From Cacajao melanocephalus (lineage: Eukaryota > Chordata > Mammalia > Primates > Pitheciidae), in assembly GCA_963573385.1 (NCBI GenBank), contig CAUYLG010047227.1, forward strand, positions 53,421 to 117,420: 64,000 nucleotides of DNA, in the 5' to 3' direction. The number at the start of each line of letters is the position of its first letter. Within the stretch, counting starts at the first letter, position 1. Position numbers and translations under genes: made by a program. Under the pieces are notes generated by a model. The model saw only the letters and a program-made list of their open reading frames with translations, was not told where the DNA came from and searched no databases. Of the stretch, positions 18,178-38,899 are shown piece after piece.

Positions 18178-18250
18178 ACTCACAGACACACAGACACACA
18201 CACACAGACACACACACAGACACACACACAGACACACACACAGACACACA
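18178..18250. repeat. (ACACAG)n microsatellite
   Basis: CACAGACACACAGACACACA and related units on the plus strand. Confidence 0.97.
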
Positions 18251-19238
<988 letters not shown>

Positions 19239-19286
19239 TAAGTAGCTGTGAACTACAGGCACACAAAACAATTTTTTGAATTCACA

Positions 19287-19408
19287 GGCCAGGAGTGGTG
19301 GTGCCTGTAATCCTGTAACCCATCTCTACCAAAAATACAAAAAAATTAACGAAGCATGGTGGCAGATGCCTGTAATCTCAGCCACTTAGGAGGCTGAAGC
19401 AGAGAATG
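19287..19408 (+). mobile_element. Alu fragment, deleted, cut at an LTR edge
   Basis: GGCCAGGAGTGGTGGTGCCT joins to CATCTCTACCAAAAATACAA, then part of the right arm up to GAGGCTGAAGCAGAGAA. Confidence 0.88.
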
Positions 19409-19823
19409 TGAGGCTACCCCAGGCTCACATTTATTTAATATAAGTTTTACATAACACAGGAAACTTTGTAAATGAAAAAATAAACAGGTGAGAAAAGAAA
19501 AGATCTTTTATCTGAGGAATTTGAGTCATTTTCAGTTATCAGGCCCAGACTGACATTAAAATGAGCCAACAATCGGGGCCTACTGCCCCCTTTCAACAGA
19601 GTATTCATCTCTGAAACTGCTGGCTATTAACCTAATAATGCCGGGCTGGGACTCTATACCATTTTATGATTGCAGCATTGTAAAGCTTAATCTGGAGTTT
19701 AACAATGTAAAGGCAATCATTAATCAGTGTTACTTCTGTAAACCAATGAGAATTTCTGACGAACAACCTTGTATCAGCCTACTCTCCCTGTCTCCCTTTC
19801 GTACCTTTAAAAACCTGTGTGTA
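19409..19823 (+). mobile_element. ERV-type LTR fragment (U3 part)
   Basis: Starts TGTGAGGCTACCCCAGGCTC (TG end), and carries a CCAAT box (TAAACCAATGAGAA) and a TATA-like CCTTTAAAAACC about 60 bases later, in the order expected of a U3. It is then broken by an Alu head at 19,824. Family not assigned. Confidence 0.5.
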
Positions 19824-21190
<1,367 letters not shown>

Positions 21191-21223
21191 AATAGCATAA
21201 GATACATAAAATACAATAAAACA

Positions 21224-21522
21224 GGCCAGGTGCAGTGGCTCACAGTGTAATCCCAGCACTTTGGGAGAACGAAGCGAGTGGATCAACTTGAGGCCAGGAG
21301 TTTGAGACCAGCCTGGCCAACATGGTGAAACCCCACCTCTATTAAAAATACAAAAAATTAGTTGGGTGTGGTGGCGGGTGCCTGTAATTCCAGATACTCA
21401 GGAGGCTGAGGCAGGAGAATCACTTGAACCGGAGGTGGAGGTTGCAGTGAGCCGAGATTGCGCCATTGCACTCTAGCCTGGATGACAGAGCAAGGTTCCA
21501 TCTCAAAAAAAAAAAAAAAAAC
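21224..21522 (+). mobile_element. Alu, full-length
   Basis: GGCCAGGTGCAGTGGCTCAC to a 17-base A tail. Confidence 0.96.
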
Positions 21523-21524
21523 AC

Positions 21525-21806
21525 AGGCTGGGCACAGTGGCTCATGCCTGTAATCTCAGCACTTTGAGAGGCTGAGGTGGAAGGATTGCTTGAACCCAGG
21601 AGCTTGAGACCAGCCTGGGCAACAATGTGAGACCTCCTCTCTACAGAAAAAGTTAGCTGGGTGTGGGGGCGCCTGCCTATAGTGCTAGCTACTAGGGAGG
21701 GTGAGGTGGGAGAATCACCTGAGCCTGGGAGGTCGAGGCTACAGTGAGCCAGGATTGTGCCACCATACTCCAGCCTAGACAACAGAGCCAGACCCAATCT
21801 ATCTAC
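21525..21806 (+). mobile_element. Alu, old (J-like)
   Basis: 'GCTTGAACCCAGGAGCTTGA' and linker CTACAGAAAAAGTTAGCTGG. Ends CAGACCCAATCTATCTAC. Confidence 0.94.
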
Positions 21807-21808
21807 AT

Positions 21809-21842
21809 GCGCGCGCACACACACACACACACACACACGCAC
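21809..21842. repeat. (GC)n(AC)n microsatellite
   Basis: ATGCGCGCGCACACACACAC and continuation, from the preceding Alu tail. Confidence 0.95.
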
Positions 21843-21867
21843 TCAAAATTTAAAGTGTTTACTTGAG

Positions 21868-21910
21868 CCAAAGTGCTGGGATTACAGGCGCGAGCCAATG
21901 CGCCTGGCCA
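21868..21910 (-). mobile_element. Alu 5'-end scrap
   Basis: CAAAGTGCTGGGATTACAGG through GCGCCTGGCC only. Confidence 0.8.
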
Positions 21911-23513
<1,603 letters not shown>

Positions 23514-23542
23514 ACACCTGGCTAATTTTAAAATTTTTGTAG

Positions 23543-23801
<259 letters not shown>

Positions 23802-23827
23802 TCCCGGCTTTATTTTAAATTTAATTT

Positions 23828-24121
<294 letters not shown>

Positions 24122-24235
24122 TAAATGAGAATTTTTTATAGGGTAAAAGCCACAAATTTGAAAAGCAAAAGACAAACTTGGAAACTATATTTTCTGCAAA
24201 AATGTGACAGGCAGAGACAAACACCCTTTATGTAG

Positions 24236-24514
<279 letters not shown>

Positions 24515-24545
24515 GAAGGGGCTTTAAAAAAAAAAAAATAGGGCA

Positions 24546-24776
24546 CTGGCTAGGCTTGGTGGCTCATACCTGTAATCCCAGTGCTTTGGTGGGCGGATCA
24601 CCTGAGGACAGGAATTCGAGACCAGCCTGGCCAACATGGTGAAACCCCATCTCTACCAAAAATACAAAAATTAGCCATGCATGGTGGAGAGTGCCTGTAA
24701 TCCCAGTGGCAGGAGAATCACCTGAACCCGGGAGGAGGACGTTGCAGTGAGCCGAGACCGCGTGTCTCCAGATAAA
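24546..24776 (+). mobile_element. Alu with several deletions
   Basis: GGCTTGGTGGCTCATACC, 'CAGTGCTTTGGTGGGCGGAT', 'CCCAGTGGCAGGAGAATCAC' and a right arm lacking its 3' part. Confidence 0.92.
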
Positions 24777-25170
24777 AAAGAACAGGGCACCAAGGATAAA
24801 GATGGAGCATGTGTGAGCTGGCAGATGACTCAACCGTGAGCCAGATGGTTAATAAGAGGAGAAAATCTTCAGCCTCTCTGTATTCAACACAAGACGAAGT
24901 AAAACCATTTGAGATAACATTTCTCCGTTCACCTATCAGATTGGCAAAAGAATATCACTTAGAGGAGAGGCTTTCTCACTAATTACTTCTAAGAATGCAT
25001 ATCATGGAAAGAGCCTTTTTGGAGGAAAATTAAGCCTTTAAATTACCAATTCCTTTTGACCGATCATTTCCACATCTACAGATTATTCTGGAAGGAATAT
25101 TTAAGACGTCCAAAAAGTAGCAACAAAAATGTTCACTGCAGGATTGCTGCTAAAACAAAAAGAAAAAAAT

Positions 25171-25679
25171 GATTTGTAATTTTCTCATTTCTTGACTATA
25201 TACCCAATTCCCCTGGGTCCTTTTTATGTTATATTTACTTAAATCCTGCACCTCCTGTGCCAGAATGTTATTGCATATTTTATTATCTTAATAAAAAGAT
25301 GCAGTTGATAAATATTCTGAGCCTGCAAATTTGAGGCTTCGCCCAGCCCCTCCCTGGCCCTGCAGTCTCTCGTGGACAGAGTCTTCCCTGAAGCCTTGTG
25401 CTCTGAGACGTGTGGGACCTTGGAATGAGGCCGGGAAGTGGGGAGCGGACGCTGTGGGAGAGCAGTTGGCAGGATGAACCGGTGAGCTCTTGGGGAGCGG
25501 CCTGGAGGTTGGACTGCAGGTAGCCGGAGCCCTTGTGCTGAGCCAGGTGTCAGGGGTGAGGAGGCCTCTGCTGAAGAGGCCCTGGCCTAGGGTTAGAACC
25601 ACCCTGTTTCTCTCTGTCCCCTCACCCTACCCAGCAACATGCACCTCAGGATGGGCCCGGTGCTTGGCCAAGCAGTCAC
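25171..25679. other. Alu-free stretch, no gene assigned
   Basis: AT-rich left half, GC-rich right half. A donor-like ACCGGTGAGCTC occurs at 25,477, but I see no matching acceptor or recognisable peptide. Confidence 0.4.
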
Positions 25680-25780
25680 CTTTCTCTCTCTTTTTCTCTC
25701 TCTCTTTCTCTCTCTCTTTCTTTTTCTTTCTTTCTTCTTTCTTTTCTTTCTTCTCTCTCTCTCTCTCTTTCTTTCTTTCT
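25680..25780. repeat. Pyrimidine tract (CTTT)n/(CT)n
   Basis: ~100 bases of C/T only, merged with the tail of the next Alu. Confidence 0.96.
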
Positions 25781-26044
25781 TGAGACACGGTCTCGCTCTG
25801 TCATCTAGGCTGGAGTGCAGCGGTGCGATCCCAGCTCACTGTAGCCTCGTCCTTGGCTCACTGCAGTCTTAACCTCCCAGGCTCAAGAGATCCTCCTGCC
25901 TCAGCCTCCCGAGTAGCTGGGACTACAGGCACACGCCACCATGCCCTGCTAATTTTGGTATTGTTTGTTGAGACAGGTTTTGGGTGTGTTGCCCAGGCTG
26001 GTCTCGAACTCCTGGGCTCAAGTGCATGAGCCACCGTGCCAGCC
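25781..26044 (-). mobile_element. Alu, old (J-like), rearranged
   Basis: Small internal duplication (GGCTCACTGCAG / AGCTCACTGTAG) and a left-arm deletion before GTGCATGAGCCACCGTGCCA. Confidence 0.92.
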
Positions 26045-26204
26045 AGGCCCTTCATTCTGTGGCCAGAGAGTCAGCTGTTTCCTCCACTTAGCTCTGCCAT
26101 TTTCTCCCGTTTTCCTCATCCTGGCCCTCCTCCCCTGGGCCTAGGCTATTATACTACCCGAGTCTCCAGGCTGGTCAGGAAATGTATACAGATACCTGCC
26201 TGTG
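26045..26204. other. Short non-Alu spacer
   Basis: Unclassified DNA between Alu and CA array. Confidence 0.4.
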
Positions 26205-26645
26205 TGCATACACACAGACACACACAGACACACACACAGGCACACACACAGAGACACACACACACACAGAGACAGAGACACACACACAGACACACACAGA
26301 GACACACACAGACAGACACAGACACACACAGAGACACAGACACACACACAGAGACACACAGAGACACAGACACACACACACGGACACACACAGAGACACA
26401 CACAGACACAGACACACACAGACACACACAGAGACAGATACACAGACACACAGAGACACACAGACACACACAGACACACCCACCCACACAGACACCCACA
26501 CACAGACACCCACACAAACACACAGGCACACACAGACACAGACATACACAGACACAGACACACACAGATACACAGAGACACACACAGACACACAGACACA
26601 CACACACAGGCACACAGACACACAGGCAGGCACACATAGACATAG
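26205..26645. repeat. Long (ACACAG)n-type array, ~440 bp
   Basis: Near-continuous CA/CAGA units with occasional GAGACA, ACACCC and GGCACA variants. Every frame is open on both strands because the units lack stops. This is composition, not coding. Confidence 0.98.
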
Positions 26646-26769
26646 GCATGCTGCTTATTTGTAGCCCGTACATACACACACTCAACACATACTATCACAC
26701 TGCCTCCTTACTCTTACTCTTGGTCTCTACATGCACACAGACACACAAACACAGACACACTGCTTTCTT

Positions 26770-26925
26770 TTTTCTCTCTCTCTTTTTCTTCTTTTTATTA
26801 AAAAAAACATAAAGACGGGGTTTCACCATGTTGGTCACGCTGGTCTTGAACTTCCGACTTCAGGTGATCCGCCCACCTTGGCCTCCAAAGTGCTTGGATT
26901 ACAGGCGTGAGCCACCACGCCTGGC
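26770..26925 (-). mobile_element. Alu left monomer (monomer 6), variant type
   Basis: Pyrimidine/T-rich tail, AAAGACGGGGTTTCACCATG, no right arm. Perfect flanks ACACACTGCTTTCTT at 26755-26769 and 26926-26940. Variant signature CCTCCAAAGTGCTTGGATTA. Confidence 0.93.
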
Positions 26926-26963
26926 ACACACTGCTTTCTTATTTGTAGCCTCTACATACATGC

Positions 26964-26964
<1 letters not shown>

Positions 26965-26997
<33 letters not shown>
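26965..26997. repeat. (CA)n microsatellite
   Basis: CACACACACACACACACACA and on, ending ACGTGCATGCAT. Confidence 0.97.
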
Positions 26998-26999
<2 letters not shown>

Positions 27000-27369
27000 A
27001 TGCATACAAATATGCACCGGTTTTTCCTCTGAATATAATTTTTTCTGGGTCCTCACAGGCCTTGTAGCCCCCTCTCCTATCAGCCTCCTTTTCAAGCTCA
27101 ACTTCAACACGTGGGCACCATTGGCTCCGCACCTCCCAGCTGCATTGACTCAGCTTGCAGGTGGACCTGGGAGGCACTGCCCCAAGGGAGGGATATCAGC
27201 CCCTGTGGGCACCGTGCTGCTGCCCTCACTGCCAGGCTGCTCTGGCAGTGGAGGAGGATCTGCCCATCTGACATCCAGTGCCTCCCTTCCCAGGCAAATC
27301 TCCTTGACACTGGCCAGCTGCTGGTGGGTCCATGCAGCCTTTTCAGGAGGTGGATAAAGAGGTCAAGGA
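26998..27369. other. Alu-free stretch, no gene assigned
   Basis: GC-richer DNA. An acceptor-like GGTCCTCACAG lies at 27,059, but no exon can be closed with confidence. Confidence 0.4.
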
Positions 27370-27629
27370 GGCCGGGCACGGTGGCTCACACCTGTAATCC
27401 CAGCACTTTGGGAGGCCGAGGTGAGTAGATCACCTGAGGTCAGGAGTTCGAGACTAGCCTGACCAACATGGAGAAACTCTGCCTCTACTAAAAACACAAA
27501 ATTAGCCGGGCATGGTGGTGCATGCCTGTAATCTCAGTTAATTGGGAGGCTGAGGCAGGAGAATTGCTTGAACCTGGGAGATGGATATTGCGGTGAACCG
27601 ACTGTGCCATTGCCCTCCAGCCTGGGCGA
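27370..27629 (+). mobile_element. Alu lacking its 3' end and A tail
   Basis: GGCCGGGCACGGTGGCTCAC to TCCAGCCTGGGCGAGGAG, then unrelated DNA. The 3' loss must be a post-insertion deletion. Confidence 0.94.
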
Positions 27630-28020
27630 GGAGAGTGTTCCAGGCAGGCTCAGTGCCTCGAAGCTCCTTTCTGCAAACTGTCACCCTCAGCCTGTGTGAG
27701 CCTCTGGCAGCTCCACCTTCCCGGGAGCAAAGGGCCAGTTCCAGAGGTTCTCCTAGAGCAGCTCACCCCAGCCCCCAAACATCTGACAACCAGGTCTTCC
27801 AGAAACCTCAGGGCCCCTGAGACGGGCGTATAGCTCTGTCTTTCGCACAGAAGTCTCATGATGTATTTGTGGTGTGGTTGATGAGAAGACTCCTGAACAG
27901 CTCTCCACCGCCTCTGAGGGGGAGGAACAGGAAGATGTCAACAGACAGGACACAGGCCTCGCGGAACTTAACGTTATGCAAGAAAAACAAACAAAGTTAA
28001 AATGATGAAACATTCCCACA
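27630..28020. other. Alu-free stretch, no gene assigned
   Basis: Unclassified DNA with moderately open frames on both strands. Nothing recognisable. Confidence 0.4.
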
Positions 28021-28117
28021 AGTCCTGGATTCTATTTCGATTCCTGCTGCAAACTAATTATCACAAATTTAGTGACTTAATGCAAATTTATTTATTCTCG
28101 TACATTTCTGGAGGTCA

Positions 28118-28834
<717 letters not shown>

Positions 28835-28866
28835 CCCTTCCCGCATCTTTAAAACACATCACCCCA

Positions 28867-29173
<307 letters not shown>

Positions 29174-29696
29174 TCATCACACCAACTTCTACTTCCATTG
29201 TCTGATTTCCGCTCTCTCACTTTGACCTTCCTGCCTCCCTCTTACAAGGAACTTTGTGACAATGTTGGACCCACTCAGAAAATTCAGGATAATCTCCCCA
29301 TCTCAAGACGTATAATACATCTGCAAAGGTTCTTTTACCACATTAAGGTTCTGGGAATTAGGATAGTGGGTGGACATCTCTGGAGGTGCCACTATTCAGC
29401 CCAGCATAAGTATAAAATGAAATACAATAAACACATATGTGTCTACCACTACGTTAAATAGATATAAATATTTTGCCTCATTTTCTTCAGATTTCTAAAA
29501 AAGAAATAAAGCTTTACAGAAATAGCTAAAGCCCTCCATGGCTTTTCTCTCCCTCTCTCCCCAGAGGTGACCACTATCCTGAGGTCGGTGTAAATCACCC
29601 CATGCATGTTTTCTGTTGTTTTACTACTTATTATAAATGTCTTTCTAAACAGAATTGACTATTTCATGTGTGTGTTTTGGAACTTTATGTAAATAG

Positions 29697-30362
<666 letters not shown>

Positions 30363-30452
30363 AAAACTGAAGATCCTGTTCATTCATTTTAACTGCAGCA
30401 TGGAATACCACCTTGAGCAAGTTTGGCTTCGTTTGGTCTTTTCTTTGTCTGA

Positions 30453-30777
<325 letters not shown>

Positions 30778-30964
30778 AAATTAGGTTTTTAACACTTTTT
30801 GCCATTGCAAACAGTGCTCCAGTAAATATCTTTGTACTTGTTTTCTTGAACACCTGTTTCAAAAGCCTGGGTAAAAAACTCCCAAGAGCCCGTGCACACA
30901 CCTCCAGCATTACCGGGTGTTGCTACGTGCTCCCAAAGTACCTACCAATGACAGTGCCATTTCA

Positions 30965-31268
30965 GGCTAGGCGCGGTGGCTTGCACCTGTAATCCCAGCA
31001 CTTTGGAAGGCCGCGGTGGGCAGATCACTTTGGCTCAGGAGTTTGAGACCAGTCTGGCCAACATGGCAAAACCCCGTCTCTACAAAAAATACAAAAATTA
31101 CTCAGATGTGGTGGTGAGTGCCTGTAGTCCCAGCTTCTTTGGAGGCTGAGGTGGGAAGATCACCTGAGCCCAGGTTTGTCGAGGGTGCAGTGAGCCCAGA
31201 GTGTGCCACTGCACGCCAGCATAGGCAACCAAGCAAGACCCTGTCTCAAAAAGAAAAACAAAAAAAAA
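30965..31268 (+). mobile_element. Alu, old (J-like)
   Basis: GGCTAGGCGCGGTGGCTTGC. 'GATCACTTTGGCTCAGGAGT'. 'CATAGGCAACCAAGCAAGAC' in the right arm. Confidence 0.95.
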
Positions 31269-31332
31269 GTACTCATTCCCCCATATCCTCACTAGTATCT
31301 GGTATTTTCAGATTTAATATTTTTCTTCGTTT

Positions 31333-31435
31333 TAGAGACGAGACAAGGTCTCCCTATGTTACCCAGGCTGGTAATCCTCTTCTCTCAGCCTCTTGAGTAG
31401 CTGGGATTACAGTCATGAGTCACCATGCCCAGCAG
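31333..31435 (-). mobile_element. Alu-type fragment
   Basis: 'GACAAGGTCTCCCTATGTTA' to GAGTCACCATGCCCAGCAG, with its middle deleted. Confidence 0.8.
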
Positions 31436-31470
31436 ATTTACTATTCTTATTTATTTATTTAAAGGGACTA

Positions 31471-31766
31471 TTTTTTTTTTTTTTTGAGACAGAGTCTCGC
31501 TCTGTTGCCCAAGCTGGAGTGCAGAGGCATGATCTCGGTTTACTGCAACTTCCACTCCTGGGTTCAAGCTATTCTGCCTCAGCCTCCCAAGTAGCTGGGA
31601 CAACAGGCGTGCACACCACGCCCAGCTAATTTTTTTTTTAATCTTTAGTAGAGACAGGGTTTCACCATATTGGCCAGGCTGGTCTTGTACTCCTGGCCTT
31701 AAGTGATCAGCCTGCCTCAGCCTCCCAAAGCGCTGGGATTACAGGCATGGGCCACCACGCCTGGCC
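31471..31766 (-). mobile_element. Alu, full-length
   Basis: T run, CAAGCTGGAGTGCAGAGGCA, end GGGCCACCACGCCTGGCC. Confidence 0.95.
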
Positions 31767-31814
31767 ATACTATCCTTTTTAAATTTTATTTCTTTTTACA
31801 AATAATTTTCAAAA

Positions 31815-31890
31815 TTAATAGAGATGAGGTCTCACTGTGTTGCCCAGGCTCAAGTGCTGGAATTACAAGCATGAGCCACCATGCCTGGCT
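31815..31890 (-). mobile_element. Alu-type fragment
   Basis: 'AGAGATGAGGTCTCACTGTG' joins CAAGTGCTGGAATTACAAGC by deletion, ending CCATGCCTGGCT. Confidence 0.8.
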
Positions 31891-31922
31891 CAGATTTACT
31901 ATTTTAAAAAAAGATTGGCCAA

Positions 31923-32050
31923 GGCCAAGTGTGGTGGCTCATGCCTGTAATCCCAGCACTTTGGGAGGCCAAGGCAGGTGGATCACGAGGTCAGGAGTTC
32001 AAGACCAGCCTGACCAACATGGTGAAAGCCCATCTCTTAAAAAATAAAAA
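31923..32050 (+). mobile_element. Alu left monomer (monomer 9)
   Basis: Left arm GGCCAAGTGTGGTGGCTCAT to CCCATCTCTTAAAAAAT, inserted just before the head of the next Alu. Flanks AAAAAGATTGGCCA / AAAAAAATTGGCCA. Confidence 0.88.
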
Positions 32051-32060
32051 TAAAAAAATT

Positions 32061-32350
32061 GGCCAGGTGCAGCAGCTCCCCCCTGTATCCCACCACTTTC
32101 GAAGGCCAAAGCAGGTGAATTGCTGAGCTTAAGAGTTCAAGGCCAGCCTGGCCAACATAGCGAAACCCCCATCTCTATAAAAAAAAAAAAAAAAGGTGTG
32201 GTGGTGCACACCTGTAGTCCCAGCTGCTTAGGAAGCTAAGGCAGTAGGATGGTTTTGAACCTGGGGGGTCGAGGCCGCACTGCAGAGATCACACCACTGC
32301 ACTCTAGCCTGGGTAAAAAAGCTAGAACCTGTCTCAAAAAAAAAAAAAGA
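32061..32350 (+). mobile_element. Alu, old
   Basis: GGCCAGGTGCAGCAGCTCCC, 'GAATTGCTGAGCTTAAGAGT', right arm GGTGTGGTGGTGCACACC to a 13-base A tail. Confidence 0.94.
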
Positions 32351-33128
<778 letters not shown>

Positions 33129-33171
33129 TTTCACTTTAGGTTTTTAACTCCTCCTTTTAAAATCCAACTAG

Positions 33172-33488
33172 GCCTGGTGCAGTGGCTCGTCTGTAATCTT
33201 AGCACTTTAGGAGGCCGAGGCAGGAGGATTACTTGGGCTCAGGAGTTCAAGACCAGCCTGGGCAATGTGGTGAAACCCCGTTTCTACGAAAAATACAAAA
33301 AATTAACCAGGCGTGTGGCACATGCCTGTGGTCCTAGCTACTCAGGAGGCTGAGGTGGGAGGATTGCTTGAGCCCAGGAGGTCACGGCTGCACTGAGCCA
33401 CTATCATGCCACTGAACTCTAGCCTGGGTGAAAAAGTGAGACCCCCGTCTCAAAAACTAATAATAATAAAATAAAAGTAAAAATAAAA
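33172..33488 (+). mobile_element. Alu, old (J-like), first of three in tandem
   Basis: GGCCTGGTGCAGTGGCTCGT. AAATCCAACTA before it and AAGTCCAACTA after the third Alu (34,178) suggest that the later copies landed in its tail. Confidence 0.94.
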
Positions 33489-33804
<316 letters not shown>

Positions 33805-33810
33805 AAAGTC

Positions 33811-34170
33811 CACCAGGTGCGGTGGCTCACACCTGTAATCCCAGCACTTTGGGAGGCTGAGGCGGGCTGATCACCTGAGGTCAGACATTTGAGACCAGCC
33901 TAGTCAACATGATGAAACGCTGTCTCTACTAAAAATATAAAAACTAGGCTCCTTTCCCCTTCCTCCCTTATCCCTTTGCAAAAAAAAAAAAAAAAAAAAA
34001 AAATTAGCTGACCATGGTGGTGCATGCCTGTAATCCTAGCTACTCAGGAGGCCAAGGCAGGAGAATTACTGGAACCTAGGGGGCAGAGGCTGCAGTGAGT
34101 TGAGATTGCACCACTGCACTCCAGCCTGGGAAAGAGAGCAAGACTCCATCAAAAATAAAATAGAATAAAA
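33811..34170 (+). mobile_element. Alu carrying a micro-retroposon in its linker
   Basis: CCAGGTGCGGTGGCTCACAC. The linker AAAAATATAAAAACTAG is followed by 33948-34000, which is not Alu, then AAAAATTAGCTGACCATGG resumes the right arm. Confidence 0.94.
33948..33998 (+). mobile_element. Micro-retroposon, 32 nt body plus ~20 A
   Basis: Pyrimidine-rich body beginning GCTCCTTTCCCCTTCC and ending CCCTTTGC, then a pure A tail. The surrounding AAAACTAG / AAAATTAG acts as the duplication. Source RNA unknown. Confidence 0.65.
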
Positions 34171-34703
34171 TAAAATAAAGTCCAACTATAGCAGTGGGCT
34201 AAATAACTTTAGCTCTTTAACATGGCAGGGATCATCTCTGACTTACTTGATCTTCATGATGATTCATTTCTACTCCTGCTGCTCCCTAAAGGAATGCAAT
34301 GGTATCATCCTCCTGTATATGTGCTCAGGTGAAAGAGATTGCTCAGCTATCTGGTTCCAACCTGACAGTTCCTTGAGCCTTGCTTATATCTCTGGCTGTA
34401 AATACCCACTTTGTATATTCCTGTCTCCCCACTAGTGTGGCTTTGTCCATAGTGTGCCCCTGCAAAGGATGGTTCCCAGGGGGGAATGACTGCCTGCTTC
34501 AAGGGGGGCTGAGGTGCTGCTGGTGGGGTCCCCCTTAACCTTATACTGTGTAACAAGGACTGGTAGGATGCTCAGGGGTCCTTATAATCGGACATTCAAC
34601 TAGTGAGAGCGAATCCTCTACAGAGTTCTAGGCTGAGATGAGTACTTCAGAAGCTCCCGTTTCTTGCACAATGCCTACGATTCTATTTATTTTTATTTTA
34701 CAT
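34171..34703. other. Alu-free stretch, no gene assigned
   Basis: Single-copy-looking DNA with only short open frames (for example 34247-34435). Confidence 0.4.
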
Positions 34704-34996
34704 ATAATTTTTTGAGACAGAGTTTCACTCTATCGCCCAGGCTGGAATGCTGTGGCACAATCTCCGCTCACTGCAACCTCAGCCTCCTGGGTTCAAGTGA
34801 TTCTCATGCTTCTGCCTCCTGAGTAGCTGGGACTACAGGTGTGCACCACCATGCCCAGCTAATTTTTGTATTTTTTGGTTGAGACGGGGCTTGGCCATGT
34901 TGTCCAGGCTGGTCTCAAACTCCTGTCCTCAATTGATCCACCTGCCTCAGACTCCCAAAGTGCCAGGATTACAGGAATGAGCCACCAAGCCCAGCC
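34704..34996 (-). mobile_element. Alu, full-length
   Basis: AT-rich tail, GAGACAGAGTTTCACTCTAT, ends GAGCCACCAAGCCCAGCC. Confidence 0.95.
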
Positions 34997-35980
<984 letters not shown>

Positions 35981-36012
35981 AAAACGCTGTTTTTTTAAGA
36001 TTTACTCAGGCT

Positions 36013-36288
36013 GCCAGGCATGGTGGCTCACGTCTGTAATCCCAGCACTTTGGGAGGCCAAGGCGGGGAGATCACCTGAGGTCTGGACTTTGAGATCAGC
36101 CTGACCAACATAGAGAAACTCCATCTCTACTAAAAATACAAAATTAACTGAGCATTGTGGTGCACGCCTGTAATCTCAGCTACTCGGGAGGCTGAGGCAG
36201 GTGGATCACTTGAACCCAGGAGGAGGAGGTTGTGGTGAACCAGGATCGATCGCGCCATTGCACTCCACCCAGGGCAACAAAAGCAAAA
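36013..36288 (+). mobile_element. Alu, full-length
   Basis: GCCAGGCATGGTGGCTCACG to CAACAAAAGCAAAACTAC, whose tail has become a CA array. Confidence 0.95.
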
Positions 36289-36393
36289 CTACACACACAC
36301 AAGCCAAACTACACAAACACACAGAGACACACACACACAGACACACACACACACACACACAGACACACAGGACACCTGGCAACAAGAGCAAAA

Positions 36394-36436
<43 letters not shown>

Positions 36437-36493
36437 AGGACACCAAAAGGTGCAGGTCTAAGGAGGCCGGAGGGACACACACACACACACACG
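36289..36493. repeat. Compound (CA)n/(ACAG)n microsatellite
   Basis: CA arrays at 36289-36370, 36396-36433 and 36476-36493. GCAACAAGAGCAAAACTACA (36378) repeats the Alu 3' end of 36272, so the tail has been duplicated within the array. Confidence 0.95.
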
Positions 36494-37757
<1,264 letters not shown>

Positions 37758-38767
37758 CATGCCTTCCCTCTTATCTTGTGCTAAAGTCCTTCAGTTTTCA
37801 GATAAATTAGATGCATAAAATCACTGCCATAGGATGTTCTAAATCTCCTTCCATACTGCAGAGACACCGCTATGAGAAACTGGGAGCAACCTTTAAAGGC
37901 TGCTGACCCTACCAAGTCAGCCCCCGCAGCCTCATGTCAATAACGAGGAAACTAAGTCAGTTTCTGCTGACTTTTGCGCTCAATAGGTTGAATGTTGAGT
38001 TCACATGGATACCACGGAATTATGATCTCCTACAGATTCAGCTACTTGGGGACATATTTTAAGTGAACATTTTCCCCAAAGCCTGTCAGGAAGGCAGCAG
38101 CTGCCTGCGAGCTAGCAGAGAAACGTCTGCCCAGCCTCAGTCATTCACTGGACAATGCTGAGACTCGAGGCTGCTGTGTGTCATGCTAGCTCCACAGATG
38201 ACAGGCCCTATGTGGGGGAAAGGATGGCGCCATGACCATGGTGGCACAGGCTGATGGCCCCCAAGGAGAGCCCTGTGCTGCATTTGTGTCTGTTGTCTCT
38301 TTCACCTAAGAGGAGGCCCAGCATTTAGCACGTGCTCAAACAGTGAAAAATTAAGAATACACCTGCGCATCAAGTCTAAGTTACAGAAATGAGACAGAGG
38401 AAAAAAAAAAAGAAAAATGAAGAATACGACGTGATGCCTTTGATAACAGCAATCTGGGAGTTCAGGGAGAAACCAGTTAATTCTGCTTGGGAATCAAAGG
38501 CTTTGAAGGAGAAGTGACAGGTCCCAGCTGGTCCTTGAAATGTAGGAGGCAATGGGCCGAGAAGGAAGACAGGCAGTCCAGGAGGAGGGCGGCGAGCAGA
38601 AGGGTGTGAGGTGGCAGGAGGTCAGACCCAAAGGAGGCAGATGAGGAGGACTCTTGAACTGCAGGCGGTCCAGCCCCTACAGAGTCAGTGCTCTGTTCAC
38701 AGAGTGTGCATAGATACTGACCACACGATAAATTCCTCTTAGAATCAGGAGCCAGTTTCCCTCTTTA
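37758..38767. other. Alu-free 1 kb, old repeats likely, no gene
   Basis: Scattered MIR/L2-like phrases (AACGAGGAAACTAAGTCAG; CCCAGCATTTAGCACGTGC; TGGTCCTTGAAATGTAGGAG), too diverged to bound. No convincing gene. Confidence 0.4.
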
Positions 38768-38899
38768 TTTTTTATTTTTGTAGAGATGGGAGTCTCACTA
38801 TGTTGCCCAGGCTGGTGTCAAACTCCTGGCCTCAAGCAGTCCTCCTACATGGGCCTCCCAAGGTGTTGGGATTATAGGCATGAGCCAGTGTGCCTGGCT
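38768..38899 (-). mobile_element. Alu-type left monomer (FLAM-like)
   Basis: TTTTTGTAGAGATGGGAGTC, 'CAAACTCCTGGCCTCAAGCA', end GAGCCAGTGTGCCTGGCT. J-like, old. Confidence 0.85.

Noticed and set aside
18178..18250. CRISPR-like spaced repeat
   Set aside because: The units are 6-10 bp CA/CAG microsatellite repeats with no unique spacers, in a primate genome.
26141..26812. 150-260 codon frames of Val/Cys or Thr/His repeats on both strands
   Set aside because: Direct consequence of the CA/TG array, which lacks stop codons in all frames.
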